Assembly: GCA_964472785.1 (NCBI GenBank)
Contig: CAYYMH010000003.1
Location: 78,049-142,048, forward strand
Direction of reading: 5' to 3'
Source of the DNA: CAYYMH01 sp964472785
GTDB taxonomy: Bacteria > Zhuqueibacterota > Zhuqueibacteria > Thermofontimicrobiales > Thermofontimicrobiaceae
DNA length: 64,000 bases
A program made the translations under genes and the position numbers. The notes beneath the pieces were generated by a model that had not been told where the DNA came from, ran no database searches, and saw only the letters and a program-made list of their open reading frames with translations. This document shows positions 27,311-36,137 of this stretch, one piece after another; positions within the stretch are counted from its first letter, which is position 1, and every line of letters starts with the position of its first letter.

Positions 27311-28575
27311 AAGAAAAAATGAACCGTAGAGATTTTTTGAAAAAGAGCAGCATGTCTGCTGTGGCGCTGTCTGCATTTCCCTGGTTGAGCCCATTCAATG
27401 ATGTAAGCTATGGCCAGAGCGCTTCCGATAAAGTCAGATTGGGATTTATCGGCGTCGGAAGCCGGGGCAGTGCGCTTCTCTTGAACACATTAGCCATGCC
27501 ACCGGAATTAAACTTCGAAGTGGTGGCGGTCTGCGATAATTACGAACCGCATTATCAGCGGGCAATTCAGCTTGTCGAAAACCCGAACGTGAAAGCATTT
27601 TACGATTATCGGAAAATGCTGGAAATGAAAAATCTGGATGCTATCATAAATGCCACACCGCTGCATGAGCACGCACGGATCACAGTGGATGCAATGAATG
27701 ACGGAAAACACGTTTTCTGTGAAAAAGCGATGGCGCGGAATCTACCTGATATTAAGCAGATGTACGACACCCATATTTCGCAAAACAAAATACTGCAGAT
27801 CGGTCATCAACGGATGTTTGATCCCAAATATATCAAAGCGATTGAAATGATACGATCTGGTGAGATCGGAAAGATCGGGCAGATCAGGGCGTATTGGCAC
27901 CGAAATAATGATTGGCGACGCGCATTACCAAAGGATCAACCTGAACTTGAGAGGAAGATCAACTGGCGGCTTTACCGCGAGTATTCAGCCGGGCTCATCA
28001 CCGAGTTAGCCTCACACCAGATTCAGGTGGCGAATTGGGTGCTGGGTAAAGCCCCGGTTTCTGTGCGAGGTACAGGTTCCATTGTTTACTGGAATGACGG
28101 ACGGGAAGTATTTGACAATGTCGCTTTAATTTTCAGTTATGATAATGGCGTGCAGTTTATATGGGATTCGATGACGAGCAACAGAAAATATGGTTGCGAA
28201 GAGCAAATTATGGGCGATATCGCGGCTATGGAACTTGAAACGAATAAGATATTTTTGGAAGAACTGCCGCCTGCGCCGGGAATCAGACAATTGATTCACA
28301 GTATTGAGAAAGATTTTTTTGAAACAGTTCCTATCGGTGGCGCTACCTGGGTTCCTGATACGCCGATCGAATATGAAGGCGACTATATTTCGGAAAAGTA
28401 CGATATGAATGAAACGCAATTGCAGATTGAGGCGTTTGTTCAGTTTGTCAGAGATGGCAAAGCGCCGGAAAATCTGCTGAAGGAAGCTTATCACGCAAGT
28501 ATCTGGAGCATTCTTGCCGAGCAAGCTGTTTATCAACAACAGCAATTAACGATGCCTGAAAAATTTATCATTTGA
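27307..28575 (+). CDS. Tat-exported Gfo/Idh/MocA family oxidoreductase (copy 2)
   Basis: 422-residue oxidoreductase with a twin-arginine leader (NRRDFLKKSSM, then hydrophobic residues). GxGxxG is intact in FIGVGSRGSAL, but the usual EKP reads EKA (VFCEKAMARN). The C-terminal domain has INWRLYREYSAGLITELASH with QIQVANWVLG, where the conserved His of the family lies. It overlaps apbE by 4 bp at its start. Together with copy 1, the DUF1080 lipoprotein and GH78, it forms a co-directional block. A role in oxidising a glycoside is inferred from family and context. The loss of Pro in EKP may alter cofactor binding but is seen in some homologues. Confidence 0.88.
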   Translation: MKEKMNRRDFLKKSSMSAVALSAFPWLSPFNDVSYGQSASDKVRLGFIGVGSRGSALLLNTLAMPPELNFEVVAVCDNYEPHYQRAIQLVENPNVKAFYDYRKMLEMKNLDAIINATPLHEHARITVDAMNDGKHVFCEKAMARNLPDIKQMYDTHISQNKILQIGHQRMFDPKYIKAIEMIRSGEIGKIGQIRAYWHRNNDWRRALPKDQPELERKINWRLYREYSAGLITELASHQIQVANWVLGKAPVSVRGTGSIVYWNDGREVFDNVALIFSYDNGVQFIWDSMTSNRKYGCEEQIMGDIAAMELETNKIFLEELPPAPGIRQLIHSIEKDFFETVPIGGATWVPDTPIEYEGDYISEKYDMNETQLQIEAFVQFVRDGKAPENLLKEAYHASIWSILAEQAVYQQQQLTMPEKFII

Positions 28576-28589
28576 AAAAAGAGAGCAAT

Positions 28590-28826
28590 ATGAAAGCGAT
28601 ATTAATTACTGGAGATAAAATAAAATCGGAACTATTTCGGTTTGCTGTGATTTTTTTGATTTCTTTCCTAATAAATGTCTATTCGATAATTGCCTACAAC
28701 ACAAAATGGTCTGAATTATACACCCAACTTCTGGTCGTTCTGGCACTGGCAGCCGTGATTTATCTGATTTACTCGATAATACGGATTGTGTATTATTTTA
28801 TAAAGAAATATTTCAAGAAAGCGTGA
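28590..28826 (+). CDS. Small two-helix membrane protein
   Basis: 78-residue protein with two hydrophobic segments at about residues 17-40 (FRFAVIFLISFLINVYSII) and 48-70 (LLVVLALAAVIYLIYSII), and a strongly basic C-terminus (KKYFKKA), suggesting both ends face the cytoplasm. ATG 28590 has a GAGAG RBS 14 bp after the oxidoreductase stop. I do not recognise a family. Its tight linkage to the Gfo/Idh/MocA genes suggests a membrane role in the same system, perhaps anchoring or electron transfer, but it has no His or Cys pairs that would bind haem or iron-sulphur clusters. Confidence 0.7.
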   Translation: MKAILITGDKIKSELFRFAVIFLISFLINVYSIIAYNTKWSELYTQLLVVLALAAVIYLIYSIIRIVYYFIKKYFKKA

Positions 28827-28895
28827 ACCTATTCCTGGTTAAATCAGTGCATCGGCAAGTAAGTCAAATGAATTACATAGGGGGAATTGTATTTT

Positions 28896-28962
28896 AGCCA
28901 CGAATTGACACTGATTTTAACAGATTTTTTTATACCTGCGTCAATCTGTGCAAATGAATGGC
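28896..28962. repeat. Degenerate inverted repeat pair before the rhamnosidase gene
   Basis: Left arm 28896-28930 (AGCCACGAATTGACACTGAT) and right arm 28935-28962 (TGCGTCAATCTGTGCAAATG) almost abut. The long upstream extension of the rhamnosidase frame is made of this repeat and is not coding. Confidence 0.65.
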
Positions 28963-29000
28963 TTAAAAAATTCCGACTGAAAAACACTTCAGGAGTGTCG

Positions 29001-31772
29001 ATGAAATTAAAAAATTCCTTATGCTGCATTTTATTTGCCATCTTTTTAAATTATATTTGTTTGGCAACTGAAAAAATAATGGCGGAAGATATGCTGAAAG
29101 TAACAAATTTAAGAACAGAATATAAAACAAACCCGCTCGGAATCAATGTGACAAAACCCAGATTGAGCTGGGAGATTTTATCCAGCGAACGAAACACGAT
29201 GCAATCAGCCTACGAAATTCGCTGTGCACTCAAAGAAGAGAATTTACTCAATAGCGGTAATTTGCTCTGGCATTCGAAAGTGAATAGCGATCAATCCATC
29301 CATGTCGAGTACGGTGGTCTGTCATTGCAATCCCGGCAACGCCTTTACTGGCAGGTGAGAGTTTGGGACAATCACAATCAGACTTCGGATTGGAGTGAGC
29401 CGGCTTTTTGGGAAATGGGTTTTTTGAAGGAAAGCGATTGGGTCGCAAAATGGATTGAGGCGGAAATTGATGAGAATAAAACCAAATCAGAACCCGCACA
29501 GTATTTCAGAAAAGAATTTAAGTTAAAACAACCTATCCGAACTGCTCGCTTGTATATCACCAGTCACGGATTATATGAATCGTACATTAATAACAGGCGC
29601 GTTGGCGATCAGGTTTTTACACCCGGCTGGACAAGTTATAATAAGCGTTTGCAATATCAAATCTATGATGTTTCCCATTTTTTAATTGAGGGGAAAAATA
29701 CCATCGGCGTTGTACTTGGCGACGGCTGGTACCGAGGTTATCTCGGCTGGGAAGACAAGAGAAATATATATGGTGACAAACTTTCCGTGTGTGCCCAATT
29801 AGAGATCGAATATCAAAATGGAGAGCGGGAAGTTGTTATTACGGATAATAGCTGGAAGTCCACCAACAATGGACCTGTCCGAATGTCCGATATTTACATG
29901 GGTGAAATTTATGATGCGCGAAAAGAGATGCCCGGTTGGGCGAATTCCAGTTTCGATGATGAGAGCTGGGGTCAGGTGAAAGAGAAAAATATTTCCAAAA
30001 ATCATCTTATCGCTTCCTTTGGCCCACCAGTGAAAAAAGTAGAGGAAATAAAGCCGGTTGAGATGACACCTAAAAATGATGACAGCTATATTTTTGATAT
30101 GGGACAAAATATGGTTGGTTGGGTTCGACTCAAAGTAAAAGGAAATGCGGGTGAAAAAATCAAGTTGAGGCATGCTGAAGTTTTGAATAAAGACGGTGAA
30201 TTGTATACGGAAAACTTGCGCTCAGCAAAACAAACCGTAATCTACATTTGTAAAGGTGGAGGCGAGGAGGTTTTTGAACCGCATTTTACTTTTCAGGGAT
30301 TTCAGTTTGTGGAGGTGTCCGGTTATCCGGGCACGCCTGATTTGGGGGCGATCACAGGAATCGTGATTCATTCTGACATGACACCGACGGGAAAATTTGA
30401 TTGTTCCGACTCTCTCATTAATCAATTGCAGCACAATATTCAGTGGGGTTTGAAAGGAAATTTTCTGGATGTGCCAACGGACTGTCCCCAGCGCGACGAA
30501 CGAATGGGCTGGACCGGAGATGCTCAAGTGTTTGCGCCGACCGCCTGTTTCAATGTGGATGCTGCTGCGTTTTATACCAAATGGCTGAAAGATCTGGCGC
30601 TGGATCAGGGAGCAGATGGACAAGTAAATGATGTTATTCCGGATGTATTAGAAGGACGGGGGGGACATACCGGATGGGCAGACGCATCTGTTATCGTACC
30701 ATGGACAGTCTATCTGAATTACAGCGACAAAAAAATTCTTGAAAACCAGTACGAAAGCATGAAAGCGTGGATCGGATTTATGAAGAAACGCGCCGGAAAT
30801 GATTATATATGGGTTGGTGATTGGCATTATGGCGATTGGCTTTCTTTTGATGATGATCATCCCGCTTACATGGGGGCATATACGGAAACCGACTTGATTG
30901 CAACTGCCTATTTTGCTTATTCCACAACATTGCTCAGCAAAATTGCCAACATTCTCGATAAACCGGATGATGCGGATGAATTTGCCCATCTTGCAGAAAA
31001 AATTAAGCAGGCATTTTTAAAGGAATTTGTCACGCCCAACGGACGATTGGTGTCCCATACACAGACAGCTTACACCCTGGCGCTTGCAATGGATCTGCTT
31101 CCGGATTCGCTCCATTACAAAGCTGCGGAAAATTTATTTCACAACGTGAACCGATTCAAACATATCACCACTGGTTTTTTAGGCACGCCGCACATCTGCC
31201 GGGTGCTAACAGATTGTCATTATCTTGAAACAGCGTATATGCTGCTTAACCGCAAGGAATATCCTTCGTGGTTGTATCCCGTCACCATGGGAGCAACGAC
31301 AATCTGGGAAAGATGGGATGGGATAAAACCGGATTCCACCTTTCAGACTCCGGCGATGAATTCACTGAACCACTACGCCTACGGAGCGATCGGAAAGTGG
31401 CTGTACAGTACAGTTGCGGGTATCGACATTGATGAGGAAAATCCGGGATATAAGAATATCATTATCAATCCTCGCCCTGGAGGAGGATTGACGCATGCGC
31501 GAGCCGCGCTTAAAACGATGTACGGTTTGGTGTCCGTGGAATGGAAAATCGAAAATGATCTGCTGAACCTGCATGTGATTATTCCGCCAAATGCTACAGC
31601 CACTGTATATTTGCCGGCGAAGAATTTAAATGATGTGAAAATTGAAGGGAAACGAATTTTTGACAGCAATGAGATAGTTATTTTGCAAGACAATCAGCCT
31701 CGACCAAGCGTAAAGATAGGTTCTGGAACTTATATTTTTACTTGCATTCAACATCAGAAAAAATATAAATAA
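29001..31772 (+). CDS. GH78 alpha-L-rhamnosidase, exported
   Basis: 923-residue glycoside hydrolase family 78 enzyme that removes terminal alpha-L-rhamnose. It has an N-terminal signal (LKNSLCCILFAIFLNYICLA). Accessory beta-sandwich domains occupy roughly residues 30-400, including NLRTEYKTNPLGI and LYITSHGLYESYINNRRVGD. The (alpha/alpha)6 catalytic domain carries DVPTDCPQRDERMGWTGDAQ with acidic residues around 499-508, and TIWERWDG with Glu770, the expected general base. A C-terminal beta domain follows. AGGAG sits 5 bases before ATG 29001. Together with rhaBA and the GH1 enzyme it identifies rhamnosides as the probable substrates of this island. Length and motifs are intact. Confidence 0.95.
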   Translation: MKLKNSLCCILFAIFLNYICLATEKIMAEDMLKVTNLRTEYKTNPLGINVTKPRLSWEILSSERNTMQSAYEIRCALKEENLLNSGNLLWHSKVNSDQSIHVEYGGLSLQSRQRLYWQVRVWDNHNQTSDWSEPAFWEMGFLKESDWVAKWIEAEIDENKTKSEPAQYFRKEFKLKQPIRTARLYITSHGLYESYINNRRVGDQVFTPGWTSYNKRLQYQIYDVSHFLIEGKNTIGVVLGDGWYRGYLGWEDKRNIYGDKLSVCAQLEIEYQNGEREVVITDNSWKSTNNGPVRMSDIYMGEIYDARKEMPGWANSSFDDESWGQVKEKNISKNHLIASFGPPVKKVEEIKPVEMTPKNDDSYIFDMGQNMVGWVRLKVKGNAGEKIKLRHAEVLNKDGELYTENLRSAKQTVIYICKGGGEEVFEPHFTFQGFQFVEVSGYPGTPDLGAITGIVIHSDMTPTGKFDCSDSLINQLQHNIQWGLKGNFLDVPTDCPQRDERMGWTGDAQVFAPTACFNVDAAAFYTKWLKDLALDQGADGQVNDVIPDVLEGRGGHTGWADASVIVPWTVYLNYSDKKILENQYESMKAWIGFMKKRAGNDYIWVGDWHYGDWLSFDDDHPAYMGAYTETDLIATAYFAYSTTLLSKIANILDKPDDADEFAHLAEKIKQAFLKEFVTPNGRLVSHTQTAYTLALAMDLLPDSLHYKAAENLFHNVNRFKHITTGFLGTPHICRVLTDCHYLETAYMLLNRKEYPSWLYPVTMGATTIWERWDGIKPDSTFQTPAMNSLNHYAYGAIGKWLYSTVAGIDIDEENPGYKNIIINPRPGGGLTHARAALKTMYGLVSVEWKIENDLLNLHVIIPPNATATVYLPAKNLNDVKIEGKRIFDSNEIVILQDNQPRPSVKIGSGTYIFTCIQHQKKYK

Positions 31773-31882
31773 AAGTTACAAATTCAATGTATCACTGCGT
31801 CCTCTTGATAAAAATTGGGATGGACGACGAATTTACGTAACATAAATTATTTTGAATAATTAAAAAAAGGTGAAAAGCGAAA

Positions 31883-32782
31883 ATGGCAATGAAGATGGAG
31901 CTTATTTTGGGATTAATTCTCCTCATGTTTACTCAGACTGCTTCGGGTCAAAAACTGGAGTTCATAGAAACGAATGATGTTGTTTTGCTGCAGGATTGCG
32001 GCAAACCAATTTACACGTATCAAAAGAGCACAAAAAGTTTACAAGGTAAATATCCGCGGGCGAACTATCTTCATCCGTTATATGATTTTCAAGGTAAAAT
32101 GTTAACCGAAGATTTCCCCGAAGACCATCCGCACCAGAGAGGCGTATTTTGGGCATGGCATCAGTTATTTGTAGATGGTAAAAGAATTGGTGATCCGTGG
32201 TTATGTCAGGGAATGGTTTGGGAAGTGGACAGCGTGGCGTTAAAAACCGATGAAAACCGTGCCATTTTGGAAGCCACGGTTTATTGGAGTGATGAAAAAG
32301 AAAATAAAAATATATTGAAAGAAAATTTAAAAATCGAATATCGTCGTCCGGATGACGAATTTTATATACTGGATTTTGAAATCGTATTAAATGCACTGGT
32401 CGACAAGCTACAAATTGGCGGATCAGAAGATGAAAAGGGATACGGCGGTTTTTCAGTTCGATTAAAAACGAAAGATGGCTTGGTGTTTTTCGGAGAAAAT
32501 GGTCAGTTAACACCGAGAACGACAACTGTTGATGTTGGTAATTGGATAGATGTGCGGGAGGAAAAAGAGAGTTGTTCGGGAGTTGTTATTCTGTGTGATA
32601 CAACCCGTATTCCAAATTTTCAGGGCTGGATATTGAGGAGAAAAAACAGCATGCAGAATCCGGCATTTCCGGGAAGAGAGTTAATCGACATTCGTGTCAA
32701 TGAACCGCTCGTCATTAAAAACAGACTGATCGTTTACCAAAATAGATTGAGTATTCAGCAGTGGCTCTTCAACCTCAAGTAA
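31883..32782 (+). CDS. Exported DUF6807 protein (so-called PmoA family)
   Basis: 299-residue protein with a signal peptide (LILGLILLMFTQTASG). It matches the DUF6807 family through YPRANYLHPLYDFQGK, LTEDFPEDHPHQRGVFWAW and the C-terminal WILRRKNSMQNPAFPGREL. The HPHQRG histidines are conserved and may form an active or metal site. The Pfam name 'methane oxygenase PmoA' is historical; this is not methane monooxygenase. Family members often lie beside Gfo/Idh/MocA oxidoreductases and DUF1080 proteins in polysaccharide-degrading bacteria, as here, so a role in glycoside processing is likely, but no reaction is known to me. Confidence 0.8.
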   Translation: MAMKMELILGLILLMFTQTASGQKLEFIETNDVVLLQDCGKPIYTYQKSTKSLQGKYPRANYLHPLYDFQGKMLTEDFPEDHPHQRGVFWAWHQLFVDGKRIGDPWLCQGMVWEVDSVALKTDENRAILEATVYWSDEKENKNILKENLKIEYRRPDDEFYILDFEIVLNALVDKLQIGGSEDEKGYGGFSVRLKTKDGLVFFGENGQLTPRTTTVDVGNWIDVREEKESCSGVVILCDTTRIPNFQGWILRRKNSMQNPAFPGRELIDIRVNEPLVIKNRLIVYQNRLSIQQWLFNLK

Positions 32783-32835
32783 TTTTGAACATGAAATAAT
32801 AATCATCAAAATATTAAAAACAGGAGGAATTGAAA

Positions 32836-34305
32836 ATGAACCATTTGAACGAAAAAAATGTCAGCCGTCGTCAATTCATTAAAACTTCGGCAGTTGCCGG
32901 TGCCGGAGTTTTGCTGACCAGTGACAAATTGTTTGCTAAGTCTGATACCGCTGGAAGAAAAACGAGATATGCCATTGTTGGCGTCGGGATCCGATCAAAA
33001 ATGTATCAGAACGCCATACTAAACAATTACGCTGAACATGCGGAACTGTGTGGTTTGTGTGACGTCAATCTGGGGCGTCTTAAATTAGCGCAACAGGAGG
33101 CACTTGAAACCGCAAATCTTGAAATACCGATTTACATGGCAGAAGATTTCGATAGAATGATCAAGGAAAATAAACCGGATATTATTATTGTGACAACCGT
33201 GGATGGTGTTCATGATAAATACATTGTCAGAGCAATGGAACTTGGCTGCGATGTGCTTACCGAGAAACCGATGACCACAGAACATGACAAGTGTCAGGCA
33301 ATTATTGACACACAAAAAAAGACCAGAAGAAAAGTCCGGGTTACTTTCAACTACCGTTATTCACCGCCGAGAACCCAGGTAAAAGATATTTTAATGAATG
33401 GTGAGATCGGGGACATTCTTAGTGTGGATTTCCACTGGATGCTCAATACATATCATGGAGCAGACTACTTTCGTCGCTGGCATAGTCAGAAAAAATTTTC
33501 CGGCGGATTGATGGTTCACAAAGCCACGCATCATTTTGATTTGGTAAACTGGTGGTTGTCTGCGATACCGCAAACTGTTTTCACTAACGGCAAACGAGAG
33601 TTTTATACGCCAGTAATAGCACAACGTTTTGGTTTGAAAAATCACCACGAACGATGCCATACATGTCCCGAAAAAGACAGATGTGGTTTCGAGTTGAGTC
33701 TGGCGAACGACGCTGGTTTGAAAAGACTATATCTGGATAATGAAAAATATGATGGCTATTTTCGAGACCGGTGCGTATTTCGGCCTGACACCGACATCGA
33801 GGACACAATGAATGTGATTGTACGCTATGACAATAATGTGACGCTGTCTTATTCGTTAAACGCGTTTAATTCTTGGGAAGGATATTACATCGTGTTTAAC
33901 GGCACAAAAGGAAGACTGGAACACGAAATTCAGGAAAAGGTTTATGTGAGTGGGACTGCTACTGAGCAGGGTGGCTTGAAAAAAGGTGGTGTGAAAACCC
34001 GCATGCTACCGCTTCGCGGACCGGTAAAGGAATATGAACCCTGGTCAGGGGAAGGTGGGCACGGTGGCGGTGATAAGATTTTGCTTGATGATATTTTCTT
34101 GCCGAATAGACCAAATGACAAATATAAACGTCCGGCAGATTACCGTTCCGGTGCTTATTCGATCCTGACCGGTGTTGCTGCAAATCTTTCGATGCAGCAG
34201 GATAAAGTGATCCAAATTTCAGATATTGTGAATAATCTGGATTATCCGGATTACACTGAAATGCCATCCCGCAGCGGTCCGTTGCCCATGCCGAGTAAGA
34301 AATAA
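32836..34305 (+). CDS. Tat-exported Gfo/Idh/MocA family oxidoreductase (copy 3) with Cys motif
   Basis: 489-residue oxidoreductase. A twin-arginine leader (SRRQFIKTSAV) is followed by a hydrophobic AGAGVLL segment. The Rossmann segment reads AIVGVGIRSKMY (the last Gly of GxGxxG is Ser); EKP is intact in VLTEKPMTTE. The C-terminal domain has GGLMVHKATHHFDLVNWWL with the usual catalytic-site His residues. It also carries an inserted Cys cluster, CHTCPEKDRC, plus a further Cys in DRCVFRP, which could bind zinc or an iron-sulphur cluster. AGGAGG lies 8 bases before ATG 32836, and the gene starts 53 bp after the DUF6807 gene. It is about 50-70 residues longer than the other two copies. Confidence 0.88.
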   Translation: MNHLNEKNVSRRQFIKTSAVAGAGVLLTSDKLFAKSDTAGRKTRYAIVGVGIRSKMYQNAILNNYAEHAELCGLCDVNLGRLKLAQQEALETANLEIPIYMAEDFDRMIKENKPDIIIVTTVDGVHDKYIVRAMELGCDVLTEKPMTTEHDKCQAIIDTQKKTRRKVRVTFNYRYSPPRTQVKDILMNGEIGDILSVDFHWMLNTYHGADYFRRWHSQKKFSGGLMVHKATHHFDLVNWWLSAIPQTVFTNGKREFYTPVIAQRFGLKNHHERCHTCPEKDRCGFELSLANDAGLKRLYLDNEKYDGYFRDRCVFRPDTDIEDTMNVIVRYDNNVTLSYSLNAFNSWEGYYIVFNGTKGRLEHEIQEKVYVSGTATEQGGLKKGGVKTRMLPLRGPVKEYEPWSGEGGHGGGDKILLDDIFLPNRPNDKYKRPADYRSGAYSILTGVAANLSMQQDKVIQISDIVNNLDYPDYTEMPSRSGPLPMPSKK

Positions 34306-34318
34306 AAAATTCTTTGAA

Positions 34319-34422
34319 GCCACGGATTAACACGGATCAATACGAATTTTAGAGTATTTATTATAGAAAATTTTTCAAATAAAGAAAGATATCTTGTAAA
34401 ATCCGTCTCAATCCGGGGCAAG
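34319..34422. repeat. Inverted pair of ATCCGTG-word repeats
   Basis: Left arm 34319-34352 (GCCACGGATTAACACGGATC) and right arm 34396-34422 (AAAATCCGTCTCAATCCGGG, then GCAAG) face each other across about 43 bp. The space 34306-34501 holds nothing else apart from the RBS of the kinase remnant. Confidence 0.75.
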
Positions 34423-34501
34423 AAAAAACTTGTCTGGTCTTGAGTTAAAAATTAGAGGTGACAATCAGAACTATAAAAAATCAAAAATAGGAGGCAATAG
34501 T

Positions 34502-35034
34502 TTGGCGATTTTACTTGGTGTTGATCTCGGGACATCGGGCGTCAAAGTTCTTGAAGTTGATGCAAAAGGTGCAGTTAAAGCCTCGGTTTCAGAAACTTAT
34601 CCGCTAATTCAGCCAAGAGCGGGCTGGGCTGAACAGCGAGCTGAAGACTGGTGGCAGGTTTTGATAAAAGCAATCCGAAAGATTCTTTGAAACTAATTAA
34701 AAAATTGAGTGTCGAGCTACGATAAATACGTGTAACCGTTGGCGGGGCAAAGAGCGCGCTCTGGCGACAAATATTAGCCGATATTTTTAATCATGAAGTG
34801 GAGACGATGCAGACAGATGAATGCCCTGCCTATGGCGCGGCACTGTTGGCCGGAGTCGGTGCTGATATTTGGGTAAATGTACAAGAAGTGGTTGATCAGA
34901 ATGTACGAGTTGGTGGCGCAACCCAGCCGAATTCAAAAATTGCGGAGGTTTACGCTGAGGTTTATCCACTTTTCAAATCGATTTATCAATCACTAAATTC
35001 TGATTTTGAAAGGGCGTTTAAATTTGCCCGTTAA
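34502..35034 (+). pseudogene. Xylulokinase-like FGGY kinase, internally deleted
   Basis: Two ends of one sugar kinase remain. The N-terminal piece (TTG 34502 to stop 34690, with AGGAGG 7 bases upstream) has the phosphate loop LLGVDLGTSGVKVLEVD and the xylulokinase-like YPLIQPRAGWAEQ segment with EDWW. The C-terminal piece (readable from 34726 to the stop at 35034) has VTVGGAKSALWRQILADIF and CPAYGAALLAGVG. About 340-360 residues of the usual 490-510 are missing between them, and in-frame stops separate the pieces. It is therefore a decayed gene rather than two small genes. It ends the sugar island and may mark an earlier ability to use xylulose or a related ketose. Confidence 0.85.
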
Positions 35035-35543
35035 TTGAATGCGTGTAAAATATAAACCATTTGATTTTATAAGGAAAGAGAACAACTTTGCCAATGAATC
35101 CATGTATGATCATCTTTTTTTGGATTGCATTTCCCCAAATCTGCATTTTTGATCTTTATTTTTGTAAATATTTAATAATAAATTCAATCGATTAATTTTA
35201 TGAACAATTTAATGACGATGCTTAAATGCAAAGGTTCAGTTTTAAGAGTGGAGAAATAAATGGAAATTATTTTTATGTGAAAAGTAATAATTGTAAGAGA
35301 TGGCATTATAAAAAAATTAAGTTAGGATTTTCAAAAATAAATTAGCATGTTTAAGATGCTCAATTATTAACAATTAAATTCAAATAACGCAATATATAAG
35401 CTTTGTGGCGTAACATATAATTTTTAATCATAATATTTAGTAAAATTGATATAAAAAAAATTTAATTTTGCTTGACATATTCTTACATATTGTTTAAATT
35501 TTAACTTGGAAATTTAAATGTGAGATTATACTGAGTCATATTT
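35035..35543. other. AT-rich intergenic region with a probable promoter
   Basis: I see no supported gene. A 32-codon frame from ATG 35094 (after AAGGAAAGAG, 12 bases away) is low-complexity and not convincing. Base composition becomes clearly more AT-rich here than in the sugar island. Confidence 0.5.
35472..35499 (+). promoter_or_regulatory. Putative promoter of the sigma/anti-sigma genes
   Basis: TTGACA at 35472-35477, a 16-bp spacer and TTAAAT at 35494-35499, 44 bp before ATG 35544. The -10 is weak (4 of 6). Autoregulation by the encoded ECF factor is common in this class but no ECF-type site can be defined from one promoter. Confidence 0.4.
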
Positions 35544-36137
35544 ATGAAAAAAGAAGATTTTGAAATTGTTCGGAAGATAAAAAATGGTGATGAACGGGCT
35601 GAGAGGGAATTATTCGAGCGTTTCAATACGAAAATAATTCGAAAAGTCATAGCAACCATCGGGAATTCGGATGATCGCTGGAAAGATTTGGTGAGTGAAA
35701 TTCATGTAGCCATTTTGGTCAGTTTACGCGATGGGAAGTATGATCCTGAAAAAGGCGTCCCGCTTGGCTCCTACGTTTATGGAATCGTACTAAATAAGTT
35801 GAAAGATTTTTTTAAAAAGGATAAACGGAGCAGAAGAATTGTATATGAAACGATCCCAGATTCGATTGAAAGAGCTACAGAAGACTATGAATTAGAGATG
35901 AGCGAAATGCGCAAGGAATTGAGAAAGCAACTCAAAGCTTTAAAGCCAAAATATAAGCAAGTGTTGTATTTAAGGTATTTTAAACAATTATCAATCAGCG
36001 AAATTAGTGAACAGATTAATATTCCAAAACGCCGGGTGAGCGAAAGAATTAACTATGCGCTTAAATTATTAAAAAAAAATTGGAAAAATATAAATTTTTT
36101 TTCAATATTTCCGCTTATAATGCTAATTAATATATGA
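35544..36137 (+). CDS. ECF-type sigma-70 family RNA polymerase sigma factor
   Basis: 197-residue sigma factor with regions 2 and 4 only. Region 2 (about 10-95) has GDERAERELFERF, a core-binding segment around DLVSEIHVAILVSL, and LGSYVYGIVLNKLKDFFKKDKR for -10 recognition. Region 4 (about 128-185) has LKPKYKQVLYLRYFKQLSI and the helix-turn-helix SEISEQINIPKRRVSERINYA. The last 15 residues are hydrophobic (FFSIFPLIMLINI), an unusual tail that might touch the membrane or the anti-sigma factor. It overlaps the anti-sigma gene by 4 bp (ATGA), so both are made together. It probably drives its own operon and perhaps the downstream TPR-CHAT gene. Confidence 0.9.
   Translation: MKKEDFEIVRKIKNGDERAERELFERFNTKIIRKVIATIGNSDDRWKDLVSEIHVAILVSLRDGKYDPEKGVPLGSYVYGIVLNKLKDFFKKDKRSRRIVYETIPDSIERATEDYELEMSEMRKELRKQLKALKPKYKQVLYLRYFKQLSISEISEQINIPKRRVSERINYALKLLKKNWKNINFFSIFPLIMLINI

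Noticed and set aside
31883..32782. Methane monooxygenase subunit PmoA
   Set aside because: Only the historical family name suggests it. The protein is exported, lies among sugar oxidoreductases, and pmoB/pmoC are absent.
34798..35034. Independent small gene with a GTG start
   Set aside because: The reading frame continues upstream into a kinase motif (VTVGGAKSALW) and is clearly the tail of the deleted xylulokinase.
35094..35192. 32-codon frame after AAGGAAAGAG
   Set aside because: RBS is 12 bases away and the product is a low-complexity Phe/Ile-rich string in AT-rich DNA.
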